Source of the DNA: Azospirillum sp. OGB3
GTDB lineage: Bacteria; Pseudomonadota; Alphaproteobacteria; Azospirillales; Azospirillaceae
Assembly (NCBI RefSeq): GCF_014192915.1
Contig: NZ_JACHYN010000004.1
Location: 124,001-188,000 of the forward strand
Reading direction: 5' to 3'
DNA: 64,000 nucleotides
The position numbers and the translations under genes are program-made. Under the pieces are notes generated by a model. That model had not been told where the DNA came from, ran no database searches, and saw nothing but the letters and a program-made list of their open reading frames with translations. This document shows, piece by piece, positions 17,328-25,240 of the stretch; within the stretch, counting starts at the first letter, position 1, and each line of letters begins with the position of its first letter.

Positions 17328-19247
17328 GTGGACAACACGGGAAGGGAGGGTGCGGCTTTGTCTCACCACGCGACGGCGCTCGACGAGGGCGGCGCCATGC
17401 CAGGGGCCGCGTCCGGCGGTTCCTGGACCGATCGGCTCGACCGCGGCCTCGCCGCGACGGTGGAGGGCGTCGCCGCCCTCATCGTTCTGGCCGAGATCGC
17501 CATCCTGCTGGCCGGGGTGACGGCGCGCTACGTCTTCCACGCGCCGCTGGTGTGGTCGGACGAGCTGGCCTCGATCCTCTTCCTGTGGCTGTCCATGCTG
17601 GGCGCCGTGGTGGCGCTGCGCCGCGGCGAGCACATGCGGATGACCGGTCTGGTCAGCCGCGTCGGCCCGACGCCGCGCGCCCTGCTGGAGACCCTGGCGA
17701 TCACGGCTCCCATCGCCTTCCTGGCGATGATCCTGCACCCCGCCCTGGACTACGCCATGGAGGAGCAGTTCATCGTCACCCCGGCGCTGGAGATCAGCAA
17801 CGCCTGGCGCGCGGCGGCCCTGCCGACCGGGCTGGGGCTGATGGCGGTGGTGGCGCTGATCCGGCTGATGCGGATGCGCAACCTCCGGATCACGCTCGCG
17901 GCGGTCGCGCTGACCGCGGCGGTGACCGTGGCCTTCTGGCTGGCCGGCCCGCTGCTGAAGCCGCTGGGGCAGGCCAACCTCGTCATCTTCTTCGTCGGCG
18001 TGGTCGCCGCCTGCGTGTTCGGCGGCGTCCCCATCGCCTTCTCCTTCGCGCTGGCCACCTTCGGCTATCTGGCGCTGACCACCTCGACCCCGCTGCTCGT
18101 CATGGTCGGGCGGCTGGACGAGGGCATGTCGCACCTGATCCTGCTGGCGGTGCCGCTGTTCGTCTTCCTCGGCCTGCTGATCGAGATGACCGGCATGGCC
18201 CGCGCCATGATCCAGTTCCTCGCCAGCCTGCTCGGCCATGTGCGCGGCGGCCTGTCCTACGTGCTGATCGGGGCGATGTATCTGGTGTCGGGCATTTCCG
18301 GCTCGAAGATCGCCGACATGGCCGCCATCGCGCCGGTGCTGTTCCCGGAGATGAAGAAGCGCGGCGCCCCTCCCGGCGACCTCGTCGCCCTGCTGTCGGC
18401 GACCGGCGCGCAGACCGAGACCATCCCGCCCTCCATCGTCCTCATCACCATCGGTTCGGTCACCGGCGTGTCGATCGCGGCGCTGTTCGCGGGCGGCCTG
18501 CTGCCGGCGGTGGTTCTGGGTGCCGCCCTCTGCGCCGTCGTCTGGTGGCGCTACCGCCATGAGGATCTGAGCCACATCCGCCGCCCGCCGGCGTCGGAGA
18601 TCGCCCGTCTGGCCGTGGCCGCCCTGCCCGCCATCCTGCTGCCCTTCGTCATCCGCGCCGCGGTGGTGGAAGGTGTGGCGACAGCGACCGAGGTGTCGAC
18701 CATCGGCATCGCCTACTCCACCCTCATGGGCCTGCTGGTCTACCGCCAGTTCGACTGGGCGCGGCTGAAGCCGATGCTGATCGAGACGGCGTCGCTGACC
18801 GGGGCGATCATCTTCATCGTCGGCTGCGCCACCGCCATGGCCTGGGGCCTGACACAGTCCGGCTTCTCCCGCGCGCTGGCCCTGTGGATGGCCGACATCC
18901 CCGGCGGCGGCTACGGCTTCCTCGCCATCTCCATCGTCGCCTTCATCATCCTGGGCAGCGTGCTGGAGGGCATCCCCGCCATCGTCCTGTTCGGCCCGCT
19001 GCTGTTCCCCATCGCCCGCGACGCCGGGGTGCACGAGGTGCATTACGCGATGGTGGTGATCTTCGCCATGGGCATCGGCCTGTTCGCCCCGCCCTTCGGC
19101 GTCGGCTACTACGGCGCCTGCGCCATCAGCAAGGTCAGCCCGGACGAAGGCCTGAAGCACATCTGGGGCTACGTCGCCGCCCTCCTCGTGGGCCTGATCG
19201 TGGTCGCCGCCATTCCGTGGATTTCCACCGGCTTCCTTCCCTACTGA
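17328..19247 (+). CDS. TRAP transporter permease, fused DctQ-DctM
   Basis: A 639-residue inner-membrane protein joining the small DctQ subunit (about residues 1-195, four helices, including LIVLAEIAILLAGVTARYVF) to the large DctM subunit (about 215-635, many helices). DctM motifs include the GTSGSKIADMAA-like segment GISGSKIADMAA and the later LGSVLEGIPAIVLFGPLLFPIA. Fused QM proteins are common in Proteobacteria. The start is taken as the GTG at 17328; an ATG at about 17397 is a possible alternative. It uses the sodium or proton gradient and the preceding binding protein. Confidence 0.93.
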   Translation: MDNTGREGAALSHHATALDEGGAMPGAASGGSWTDRLDRGLAATVEGVAALIVLAEIAILLAGVTARYVFHAPLVWSDELASILFLWLSMLGAVVALRRGEHMRMTGLVSRVGPTPRALLETLAITAPIAFLAMILHPALDYAMEEQFIVTPALEISNAWRAAALPTGLGLMAVVALIRLMRMRNLRITLAAVALTAAVTVAFWLAGPLLKPLGQANLVIFFVGVVAACVFGGVPIAFSFALATFGYLALTTSTPLLVMVGRLDEGMSHLILLAVPLFVFLGLLIEMTGMARAMIQFLASLLGHVRGGLSYVLIGAMYLVSGISGSKIADMAAIAPVLFPEMKKRGAPPGDLVALLSATGAQTETIPPSIVLITIGSVTGVSIAALFAGGLLPAVVLGAALCAVVWWRYRHEDLSHIRRPPASEIARLAVAALPAILLPFVIRAAVVEGVATATEVSTIGIAYSTLMGLLVYRQFDWARLKPMLIETASLTGAIIFIVGCATAMAWGLTQSGFSRALALWMADIPGGGYGFLAISIVAFIILGSVLEGIPAIVLFGPLLFPIARDAGVHEVHYAMVVIFAMGIGLFAPPFGVGYYGACAISKVSPDEGLKHIWGYVAALLVGLIVVAAIPWISTGFLPY

Positions 19248-19250
19248 AGC

Positions 19251-19363
19251 GGTTAGAAAATGATCTCTTCCATCATTTTCCAACCGTGAAACCCGGCAGA
19301 TCAATGCCAAGGCATTGATCGAGAGGGTCATGCCGACGGCGCCTTCAGGTGCCGACGGCATGA
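19251..19363. terminator. Three consecutive hairpins between the TRAP permease and VOC genes
   Basis: Hairpin 1: GGTTAGAAAATGAT pairs with ATCATTTTCCAACC (19251-19285, one mismatch). Hairpin 2: GATCAATGCC-AA-GGCATTGATC (19299-19320), perfect. Hairpin 3: TCATGCCG and CGGCATGA (19328-19363) around an inner GGCGCC-TTCA-GGTGCC. None has a clean T-run, so intrinsic termination is uncertain; an attenuator, an mRNA-processing site or operator repeats are alternatives. Confidence 0.55.
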
Positions 19364-19407
19364 AGCCTCGCCGGTCCCCTCATAACGATAAAATCAGGAG
19401 TTCCTTC

Positions 19408-19947
19408 ATGAGCCGATTCTTCGGCCAGATCCGGCAGGCTGGCTACGTCGTCGACGACATCGAAGCCGCCATGGACTACTGGAGCCGCACCCTGGGCATC
19501 GGCCCGTGGTTCTACAACGAGCGGGTTCCGATCAAGAACTACACCTACCGCGGGGAGCGGTACGAGGTTCACAACTCTGTGGCGCTCGCCAACTCCGGCC
19601 CGCTCCAGATGGAACTGATCCAGACCCGCAACGACGCGCCGTCGATGTACCGCGACTTCCTGAAGGCGGGCCGCACCGGCCTCCAGCACGTCGCCTACTG
19701 GACCGAGAACTACGACGCCGACTTGGAGCGTCTGACTGGCCAGGGCTTCAAGCCGGTGATGAGCGGCGAGGTCGGCGAGAAGGGCCGCTTCGTCTATTTC
19801 GACACCGAGTACCACCCCGGCACGGTGATCGAGCTGTCGGAGGTCGCCGGGCCAAAGGGCAAGATGTTCGACCTGATCCGCAACGCCTCCCTCGACTGGG
19901 ACGGCCGCGATCCGGTCCGGCCCTTCCCCGACCTCAGCCGCCTGTGA
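19408..19947 (+). CDS. VOC-family (glyoxalase/dioxygenase fold) protein
   Basis: A 179-residue vicinal-oxygen-chelate protein. The N-terminal beta-alpha-beta unit (IRQAGYVVDDIEAAMDYWSR) and second unit (LQHVAYWTENYDADLERLTG) are clear. Possible metal ligands are Gln in the first strand, His in LQHVAYW, and Glu in TVIELSE. VOC proteins include isomerases, epimerases, lyases and dioxygenases. The ATG at 19408 has AGGAG seven bases upstream; a longer frame from 19315 runs through hairpins and is less likely. It is eight bases upstream of the RuBisCO-like gene, so it probably catalyses a step in the same sugar-acid pathway. No known apionate-pathway enzyme I can name is a VOC protein. Confidence 0.85.
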   Translation: MSRFFGQIRQAGYVVDDIEAAMDYWSRTLGIGPWFYNERVPIKNYTYRGERYEVHNSVALANSGPLQMELIQTRNDAPSMYRDFLKAGRTGLQHVAYWTENYDADLERLTGQGFKPVMSGEVGEKGRFVYFDTEYHPGTVIELSEVAGPKGKMFDLIRNASLDWDGRDPVRPFPDLSRL

Positions 19948-19955
19948 GTCTCGCC

Positions 19956-21227
19956 ATGCGCTCCGACCGCTTCGAGGCGACCTATCTGATCGAGACCCCG
20001 CTGGACCCCGCCAAGGTGGCGGAGGTCATGGCGGGGGAGCAGTCCTGCGGCACCTTCACCCGCGTCCACGGCGAGACGGACGACCTGCGCGCCCGCGCCC
20101 GCGCCGTGGTGGAGCGGGTGGAGGAGCTGGAACCCGCGGCCTCCCCCAGCCTGCCGAACACGTGGCTGGAGCGGCAGAAGCGGCCCGGACCGTGGCGGCG
20201 CGCCCGCGTCGCCATCAGCTTCCCCACCGGCAACGTCGGCGCCAACCTGCCGACGCTGGCCGCGACGGTGGCCGGCAACCTGTTCGACCTGGGCGAGGTG
20301 ACCGGCCTGCGGCTCGACTCCGTCCGCCTGCCCGCCGCCTACCGCAAGCAGTTCGACGCGCCGCGTCACGGCGTGGCCGGCACGCGGCGGCTGACCGGGG
20401 TGGAGCGCGGGGCGCTGGTCGGCTCCATCATCAAGCCGAACCTCGGCCTGTCGGCGGAGGAGACCGGCGAGCTGGTCGGCACGCTCTGCGCCACCGGGCT
20501 GGACTTCATCAAGGACGACGAGATCTGCGCCGATCCGGTCCACGCCCCGCTGGCCCAGCGCGTGCCGGCGGTGATGGACCGGGTGCGCCGCCACCAGGAC
20601 CGCACCGGCAAGCACGTCATGGTCGCCTTCAACATCAGCGACGAGACGGACGCCATGCGCCGCCACGCCGATCTGGTGGAGCGCGAGGGCGGAAGCTGCG
20701 TGATGGTCAGCCTGAACTGGTGCGGCTTCTCCGCCGTGCAGACCCTGCGCCGCCACAGCGGGCTGGTGCTGCACGGGCACCGCAACGGCTTCGGCGCCCT
20801 GTCGCGCCACCCCAGCCTGGGCATCGGCTTCGACGCCTACCAGACGCTGTGGCGGCTCGCCGGGGTGGACCACATGCACGTCCACGGCCTCCAGGGCAAG
20901 TTCGCCCAGCCGGACGGGGAGGTGATCGACGGCGCCAAATCCTGCCTCACCCCGCTGGCCGAGGGCTGCGACGACGCCGTGATGCCGGCCTTCTCCTCCG
21001 GCCAGTGGGCGGGGACCGTGCCCGTCACCTGGGACGCGGTGGGGACGGACGACCTGCTGTTCATGTCCGGCGGCGGCATCATGGCCCATCCGGATGGCCC
21101 CGCCGCCGGCGTGACGAGCATCCGCCAGGCCTGGGCCGCAGTGCGCGAGGGAGTCACCCTGCCGGACGCCGCCGCGACCCGGCCGGAGCTGAAGCGCGCC
21201 CTGGAGTTCTTCGGAGCGGGCAAGTGA
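19956..21227 (+). CDS. RuBisCO-like protein (form IV), OiaX/OiaT-type 3-oxo-isoapionate-4-phosphate (trans)decarboxylase candidate
   Basis: A 423-residue RuBisCO large-subunit homologue. By eye-alignment to spinach RuBisCO the active site is nearly complete: E28 (E60), N108 (N123), K160 in IIKPNLGLS (K175), K186-D188-E189 in FIKDDE (K201 carbamate, D203, E204), H275-R276 (H294, R295), H308 (H327), K315 (K334) and S371-G372-G373 (S379 onward). The loop-6 region and the phosphate-binding end differ from true RuBisCO. RLPs next to a DUF1537 kinase are known in apiose catabolism as OiaX (decarboxylase) or OiaT (transcarboxylase/hydrolase); context fits, but which of the two is open. Its stop overlaps the kinase GTG start by four bases. 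Confidence 0.88.
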   Translation: MRSDRFEATYLIETPLDPAKVAEVMAGEQSCGTFTRVHGETDDLRARARAVVERVEELEPAASPSLPNTWLERQKRPGPWRRARVAISFPTGNVGANLPTLAATVAGNLFDLGEVTGLRLDSVRLPAAYRKQFDAPRHGVAGTRRLTGVERGALVGSIIKPNLGLSAEETGELVGTLCATGLDFIKDDEICADPVHAPLAQRVPAVMDRVRRHQDRTGKHVMVAFNISDETDAMRRHADLVEREGGSCVMVSLNWCGFSAVQTLRRHSGLVLHGHRNGFGALSRHPSLGIGFDAYQTLWRLAGVDHMHVHGLQGKFAQPDGEVIDGAKSCLTPLAEGCDDAVMPAFSSGQWAGTVPVTWDAVGTDDLLFMSGGGIMAHPDGPAAGVTSIRQAWAAVREGVTLPDAAATRPELKRALEFFGAGK

Positions 21228-22543
21228 CGGCGGCGCCCCCACCGCCCCGCCCCGGCCCCCGTCTGGGCTGGTACGGGGACGACTTCACCGGGGCCACCGA
21301 CACGCTGGCCACGCTGGCGAAGGCCGGGCAGCGGGCGCTGCTGCTGCTGGAGATTCCCGACGCGGAGCGGCTGGCCGGCCTCGGCCCGCTGGACGCGCTG
21401 GGGATCGCCGGGGCGTCGCGCACCATGGACCCGGAGGCCCTGCGGACGGAGCTGGAGCCGGTGGGGCGCTTCTTCGCCGGGCTCGGCGTGCCGGTGATGC
21501 ACTACAAGTGCTGCTCGACCTTCGACAGCGCGCCACAGGTCGGCAGCATCGGGGCGGCGGTGGCCGCCCTGCGACCCTTCTTTCCCAACCGCTTCCTGCC
21601 GGTGGTCGGCGGCCAGCCGAACATCGGGCGCTACTGCCTGTTCAGCACGCTGTTCGCCGCGGCGGGCACCGGGGGGACGGTCCACCGCATCGACCGCCAC
21701 CCGACGATGAAGGCCCATCCGGTGACCCCGATGACGGAGGCCGACCTGCGCCTCCACCTCAGCGCGCAGGGGCTGGAGGGGATGGGCGCCCTGCACTACC
21801 CGGATTACGGGCTGGCCCGTGGAGCGCTCGACGAAAAGCTGGACCGGATGGTGGCGGGCGGTGCGCCCGCCGTCCTGCTGGACATCGCCCAGCCGGCGGA
21901 TCTGGCGCCCGTCGGGCGGCTGATCTGGGAGCGCGCGCGGCGCTCGCCCCTTCTGGCGGTTGGCCCAAGCGGCGTGGTCCAGGCGCTGGCCACCCAATGG
22001 GAGCGCGACGAAGCGGTCGGCGACGCCCCCCTGGACCCGGCGGAGGGGCCGGTCTTCGTGCTGGCCGGCAGCCTGTCGCCGGTCACGCGCAAGCAGATCG
22101 CCGCGGCAAACTCCTTCCACCGGATGCCGGCGGACGCCGGCGCGCTGTGCCGTGACCCCGCCTACCGCGAACGGCTGCGGAGCGAGATCGCCGGCCATCT
22201 GGGCCAGGGCCGGAGCGTGCTGGTGTGGACCGCCCCGGCGGAGGGCGAGGCGCCCGACACCGCCCAGTCCGCCGCCATCGCCGACGCGACCGCGGACTTC
22301 GTCGCCTCGGTCGCCCACGCGGTGCCGCTGCGCCGCCTGGGCATCGCCGGGGGCGACACCTCCAGCAAGGCGGTGAAGGCGCTGGGCCTGTGGGGCCTGT
22401 CCTACCGGACGGCGCTCAGCCCCGGTGTGACGGTCAGCCTGACCCACAGCGCGCACCCGCCCACCGACGGCGTCGAGCTGATGCTCAAGGGCGGACAGAT
22501 GGGATCGGAGGATTTGTTCGAACGGCTGGTGCACGGAGGGTGA
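21224..22543 (+). CDS. Four-carbon acid sugar kinase family (DUF1537) kinase, OiaK-type candidate
   Basis: A 439-residue two-domain kinase of the DUF1537 family, which phosphorylates four-carbon sugar acids and 3-oxo-isoapionate. The N-terminal catalytic motif YGDDFTGATD lies at 17-26, and the nucleotide-binding C-terminal domain has IAGGDTSSKAVKALG. The GTG start at 21224 overlaps the RuBisCO-like gene stop (GTGA), so the two are translationally coupled. The pairing suggests the kinase makes the phosphorylated substrate of the RuBisCO-like enzyme. Other DUF1537 members (OtnK, DtnK, LtnK) are alternatives on sequence alone. Confidence 0.88.
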   Translation: MTAAPPPPRPGPRLGWYGDDFTGATDTLATLAKAGQRALLLLEIPDAERLAGLGPLDALGIAGASRTMDPEALRTELEPVGRFFAGLGVPVMHYKCCSTFDSAPQVGSIGAAVAALRPFFPNRFLPVVGGQPNIGRYCLFSTLFAAAGTGGTVHRIDRHPTMKAHPVTPMTEADLRLHLSAQGLEGMGALHYPDYGLARGALDEKLDRMVAGGAPAVLLDIAQPADLAPVGRLIWERARRSPLLAVGPSGVVQALATQWERDEAVGDAPLDPAEGPVFVLAGSLSPVTRKQIAAANSFHRMPADAGALCRDPAYRERLRSEIAGHLGQGRSVLVWTAPAEGEAPDTAQSAAIADATADFVASVAHAVPLRRLGIAGGDTSSKAVKALGLWGLSYRTALSPGVTVSLTHSAHPPTDGVELMLKGGQMGSEDLFERLVHGG

Positions 22544-22721
22544 GCGTTCTCGCCCCCCTCCACCTCACACGTCACCCATGGCCCCTAGGTAGTCTTACGT
22601 ACGCAAAGCCCCTTAGGTACAAGACCGAACTGCACAGGGTACCCCGCAGCGCATAACTTCGGCTCATCGAGCGGTTGCCCCACGGGGACGGGCCGCTTCC
22701 ACGAACGCCGAGGGGCCCGAC

Positions 22722-23453
22722 ATGCACGCTCACACCGCCATCGCCGCCCAGCCGACGCGCGTTCCGCACGGCCATCAGGCCGCCGTGATGGCGATGCCGC
22801 GTGTCGCCCCCTCCCGCCCCGCCGCCGGCTTCGCCGCCAACGACGCCGATCCCCTGGCCGCCATCGCCCAGTTCCGGGTGTTCGACCGCGAGCAGTCCAT
22901 CTTCGCCGAGGGCGAGGCCGCCGACGCCGTTTTCCGGGTGGTGGACGGCATGATCCGCCTCTACAAGCTGCTGCCGGACGGGCGCCGCCAGATCATCGGC
23001 TTCCTCCAGGCCGGCGACATGGTCGGGCTGGCCTTCGCCGACCGCTACCTCTACTCGGCCGAGGCGATCACCGCCTCCACCGTCCAGCGCATCCCGCGCT
23101 GCCAGCTCGATGCCCTGCTCGACGCCCAGCCCGCCCTGGCCCGCCGCCTGCTGTCGGTCACCACCTCCGAGCTGGTGGCGGCGCAGGACCAGATGCTGCT
23201 GCTGGGCCGCAAGTCGGCGCTGGAGAAGCTGGCCAGCTTCCTGCTGGCCCTGAGCCGCCGCGCCGGTGCCGGCCGGGCCATCGCCCTGCCGATGAGCCGC
23301 TGCGACATCGCCGACCATCTCGGCCTGACCACGGAGACGGTGTCGCGCGGCTTCACCAAGCTGAAGACCTCGCGCCTGATCCGCATCCTGGACGGCGGCC
23401 GGGTCGAGCTGCTGGACGCCGAGGCCCTGGCCGATCTGGCCGATTGCGCTTGA
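22722..23453 (+). CDS. Crp/Fnr-family regulator, FixK-like
   Basis: A 243-residue regulator: a His/Ala/Pro-rich N-terminal tail (1-50), cyclic-nucleotide-binding-like beta roll (about 55-165), dimer helix, and winged HTH with recognition segment GLTTETVSRGFTKLK. The E-x-x-S-R pattern is that of FNR/FixK proteins reading TTGA-N6-TCAA. The N-terminal cysteines that hold the FNR Fe-S cluster are absent (the first Cys is deep in the beta roll), so it does not sense oxygen directly and is more like FixK. It could act on the TTGACGCACATCAA box at 42774. The 178 bases upstream contain no clear operator. Confidence 0.92.
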   Translation: MHAHTAIAAQPTRVPHGHQAAVMAMPRVAPSRPAAGFAANDADPLAAIAQFRVFDREQSIFAEGEAADAVFRVVDGMIRLYKLLPDGRRQIIGFLQAGDMVGLAFADRYLYSAEAITASTVQRIPRCQLDALLDAQPALARRLLSVTTSELVAAQDQMLLLGRKSALEKLASFLLALSRRAGAGRAIALPMSRCDIADHLGLTTETVSRGFTKLKTSRLIRILDGGRVELLDAEALADLADCA

Positions 23454-23564
23454 ACCACTGCGTCTCATCCCCAGCGTTCCGATCACCCCCCGAACTCTGG
23501 GGAAATCCATCCGGCCGGCCGCAACGTACCCCTTACTCCGTTTGCGTTGCAGTCAGGCCGAACC

Positions 23565-23939
23565 ATGGAGTCTGTTCCCCACATCCTCGTCGCCGAGGAT
23601 GAGCGCCTCGAAGCCCTGGCCCTTGCCGACACGCTGGAAGGCCAGGGGCTTCGCGTCACGCTGACCCACAACGGGTTGGAAGCCATCACCGCCCTGGAAA
23701 GCGGCCCGGCGTCGCTGCTGATGACCGACCTGCGGATGCCGGTGATGGATGGCAACGAGCTGATTCGCCGGACCCGGGCGCGGCGGCCCGCCCTGCCGGT
23801 GATCGTCATGACCGCCGACAGCGGCGCCCTCTGGCACCCGGAGTCGGAGCGGCTGCGCGTCCTGCACAAACCCTTCAGCTTCCAGGCGGCGATCGGCGCG
23901 GTCCGCGCCATGCTCGACCGGGTCGGGACGACCGGATAA
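23565..23939 (+). CDS. Single-domain response regulator (CheY-like receiver)
   Basis: A 124-residue receiver domain with no output domain. The acidic pair is in VAEDE (E11, D12), the phospho-acceptor is D55 in LLMTDLRMP, the switch Thr is in IVMTAD and the conserved Lys in LHKPF. It probably works in a phosphorelay or by protein-protein contact. The ATG at 23565 is preferred over a TTG six codons upstream. It stands alone between the FixK-like regulator and a convergent small gene; no cognate kinase is adjacent. Confidence 0.92.
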   Translation: MESVPHILVAEDERLEALALADTLEGQGLRVTLTHNGLEAITALESGPASLLMTDLRMPVMDGNELIRRTRARRPALPVIVMTADSGALWHPESERLRVLHKPFSFQAAIGAVRAMLDRVGTTG

Positions 23940-23954
23940 AGCCGGGCGTCAGCC

Positions 23955-24143
23955 CTATTCGCCGACGTCGTCCTTTTGGGCGGCGGGGCGGGCCGGCGGT
24001 TCGATCACCGGGCCGACCTTCACACTGCGGGCGGACAGCGGAACGATGTCGCCGATCGGCATGTAGGAGCCATCGGCCAGTTGCTGCGCCGGCTCCCACC
24101 GCCCCTCGACCTTGATCCAGCGGTAAACGTTGTTGCTGCTCAT
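23955..24143 (-). CDS. Small conserved-looking protein of unknown function
   Basis: A 62-residue protein I do not recognise. It is polar, with a tryptophan-rich N-terminal half (YRWIKVEGRWEPAQQL), a predicted beta-type core, and a Pro/Ala-rich acidic tail. There is no signal peptide or membrane segment. It lies 86 bases downstream of the HU gene on the same strand, separated from it by a terminator-like hairpin. Coding is supported by a sensible amino-acid composition; function is unknown. Confidence 0.6.
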   Translation of the reverse strand: MSSNNVYRWIKVEGRWEPAQQLADGSYMPIGDIVPLSARSVKVGPVIEPPARPAAQKDDVGE

Positions 24144-24171
24144 GTCGTCACCACGAAGTTAGGAAAGACGA

Positions 24172-24197
24172 AAGGGGCGGCGTTGCCGCCGCCCCTT
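24172..24197 (-). terminator. Terminator-like hairpin downstream of HU copy 1
   Basis: AAGGGGCGGCG and CGCCGCCCCTT pair across TTGC. On the minus strand the stem is followed by TTCGTC, a short T-rich end. It lies 33 bases after the stop of the HU gene at 24230. Confidence 0.6.
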
Positions 24198-24228
24198 CAT
24201 CAAATACAAGGATCGTCCTTGCGGAAGG

Positions 24229-24590
24229 CTTACTCGGCCTTGCCGTTGACGGCGTCCTTAAGGGCCTTGCCGGCGGAGAACTTCGGCGCCTTGGAAGCGG
24301 CGATCTTGATCTCCGCGCCGGTCTGCGGGTTGCGGCCCGTGCGCTCGCCGCGCTCGGCGATCTCGAACTGGCCGAAGCCCGGCAGCTTGACCGTCTCCCC
24401 CTTGACCAGCGCGTCCTGCAGGCTCTCCAGAACCGCGTCCAGCGCCTTGCCGGCGTCGGCCTTCGTGCCGCCCAGCTTGCCGGCGATCGCGTCGATGAGA
24501 TCGGCCTTCGTCATTCCCTACTCCCCTTGTTCATGGAGGAACCCCAGCATTCTCCAGGGCTCCAGGCGCTTCTGACCTACTCCGCCCCGC
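24229..24590. repeat. HU-gene duplication, copy 1 (direct repeat)
   Basis: This stretch, from the HU stop codon to about 75 bases upstream of its start, is repeated at about 34718-35070 in the same orientation. The coding parts differ at one base in 285; the upstream parts share most bases through CCCCAGCAT...CCAGGGCTCCAGGCGC and then diverge. Identity ends abruptly at the stop codon. Confidence 0.85.
24230..24514 (-). CDS. hup: HU-family nucleoid protein, copy 1
   Basis: A 94-residue HU/IHF-family DNA-bending protein, normal length. The start MTKADLIDAIA and the DNA-binding beta arm with GRNPQTG, including the intercalating Pro, are typical of HU rather than IHF. It compacts and bends DNA non-specifically as a dimer. 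The protein is identical to that encoded at 34719-35003, so the cell has two nearly identical genes about 10.5 kb apart and may make one HU species from two promoters. Confidence 0.96.
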   Translation of the reverse strand: MTKADLIDAIAGKLGGTKADAGKALDAVLESLQDALVKGETVKLPGFGQFEIAERGERTGRNPQTGAEIKIAASKAPKFSAGKALKDAVNGKAE

Positions 24591-24691
24591 GTCCGCGCGC
24601 AAGCCAATCCCGTGGCGATTTTTTCCCCCGGAGCGGATTAAGCCACGGCATGATCCGTATGCCGAGTGTGAGGAACCAATCCGGGACGGTG

Positions 24692-25240
24692 ATGAAAGAC
24701 GAGCTGGGACAGCATCTGGACGTTCTGAGGCGCTACGCCCTGGTCCTGATGCGCGACCCCGACCAGGCGGAGGACCTTGTCCAGGAGGCGCTCGTCAAGG
24801 CCATCGAGGGCGCGTCGTCCTTTACGGACGGGCGCGATCTGCGCAAGTGGCTGCTCGCCATCGTCCACAACACCTTCGTGGACCGCTGGCGGCGCCAGCA
24901 GGCCGAACGCCAGGCGACCGGCGAGCTGATCTCGATGGCGGAGGAAGGCTCCCCGCCCGCGCAGTTGAGCCACGTCCATCTGGGCCAGACCATCGCGGCC
25001 CTGATGACCCTGCCGGTCGAACAGCGGGAGGCCCTGGTGCTCGTGGCGCTCGACGGCATGTCCTACCGGGACGCCGCCGAATGCCTGGGCATCCCCGTGG
25101 GCACCCTGATGTCCCGTCTGGGCCGTGCGCGCGACGCGCTGCGGGCCAAAACGGGCGGCGGGCGCCAGCCGGCGTCAGACCAGTCCGACCGATCCCCATC
25201 AGACCGGGTCCAGCGCCCCCCGTTGCGCGTGGTGAAATGA
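24692..25240 (+). CDS. ECF-type RNA polymerase sigma factor
   Basis: A 182-residue extracytoplasmic-function sigma factor. Region 2 is visible at about 15-60 (MRDPDQAEDLVQEALVKAIE), and region 4 at about 105-155 (LPVEQREALVLVALDGMSYRDAAECLGIPVGTLMSRLGRAR). The ATG at 24692 is chosen because it precedes a normal ECF N-terminus; an in-frame ATG at 24650 would add 14 residues. A low-complexity C-terminal tail is rich in Ser and Arg. The stop overlaps the next start (ATGA), and that gene looks like its anti-sigma factor. The inducing signal is unknown. Confidence 0.93.
   Translation: MKDELGQHLDVLRRYALVLMRDPDQAEDLVQEALVKAIEGASSFTDGRDLRKWLLAIVHNTFVDRWRRQQAERQATGELISMAEEGSPPAQLSHVHLGQTIAALMTLPVEQREALVLVALDGMSYRDAAECLGIPVGTLMSRLGRARDALRAKTGGGRQPASDQSDRSPSDRVQRPPLRVVK

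Noticed and set aside
16230-19361. A 1,043-codon open frame on the minus strand opposite the TRAP genes
   Set aside because: It is antisense to DctP and DctQM, whose families are clear; its translation is low-complexity His/Gln/Arg/Gly-rich, as expected for a high-GC shadow frame.
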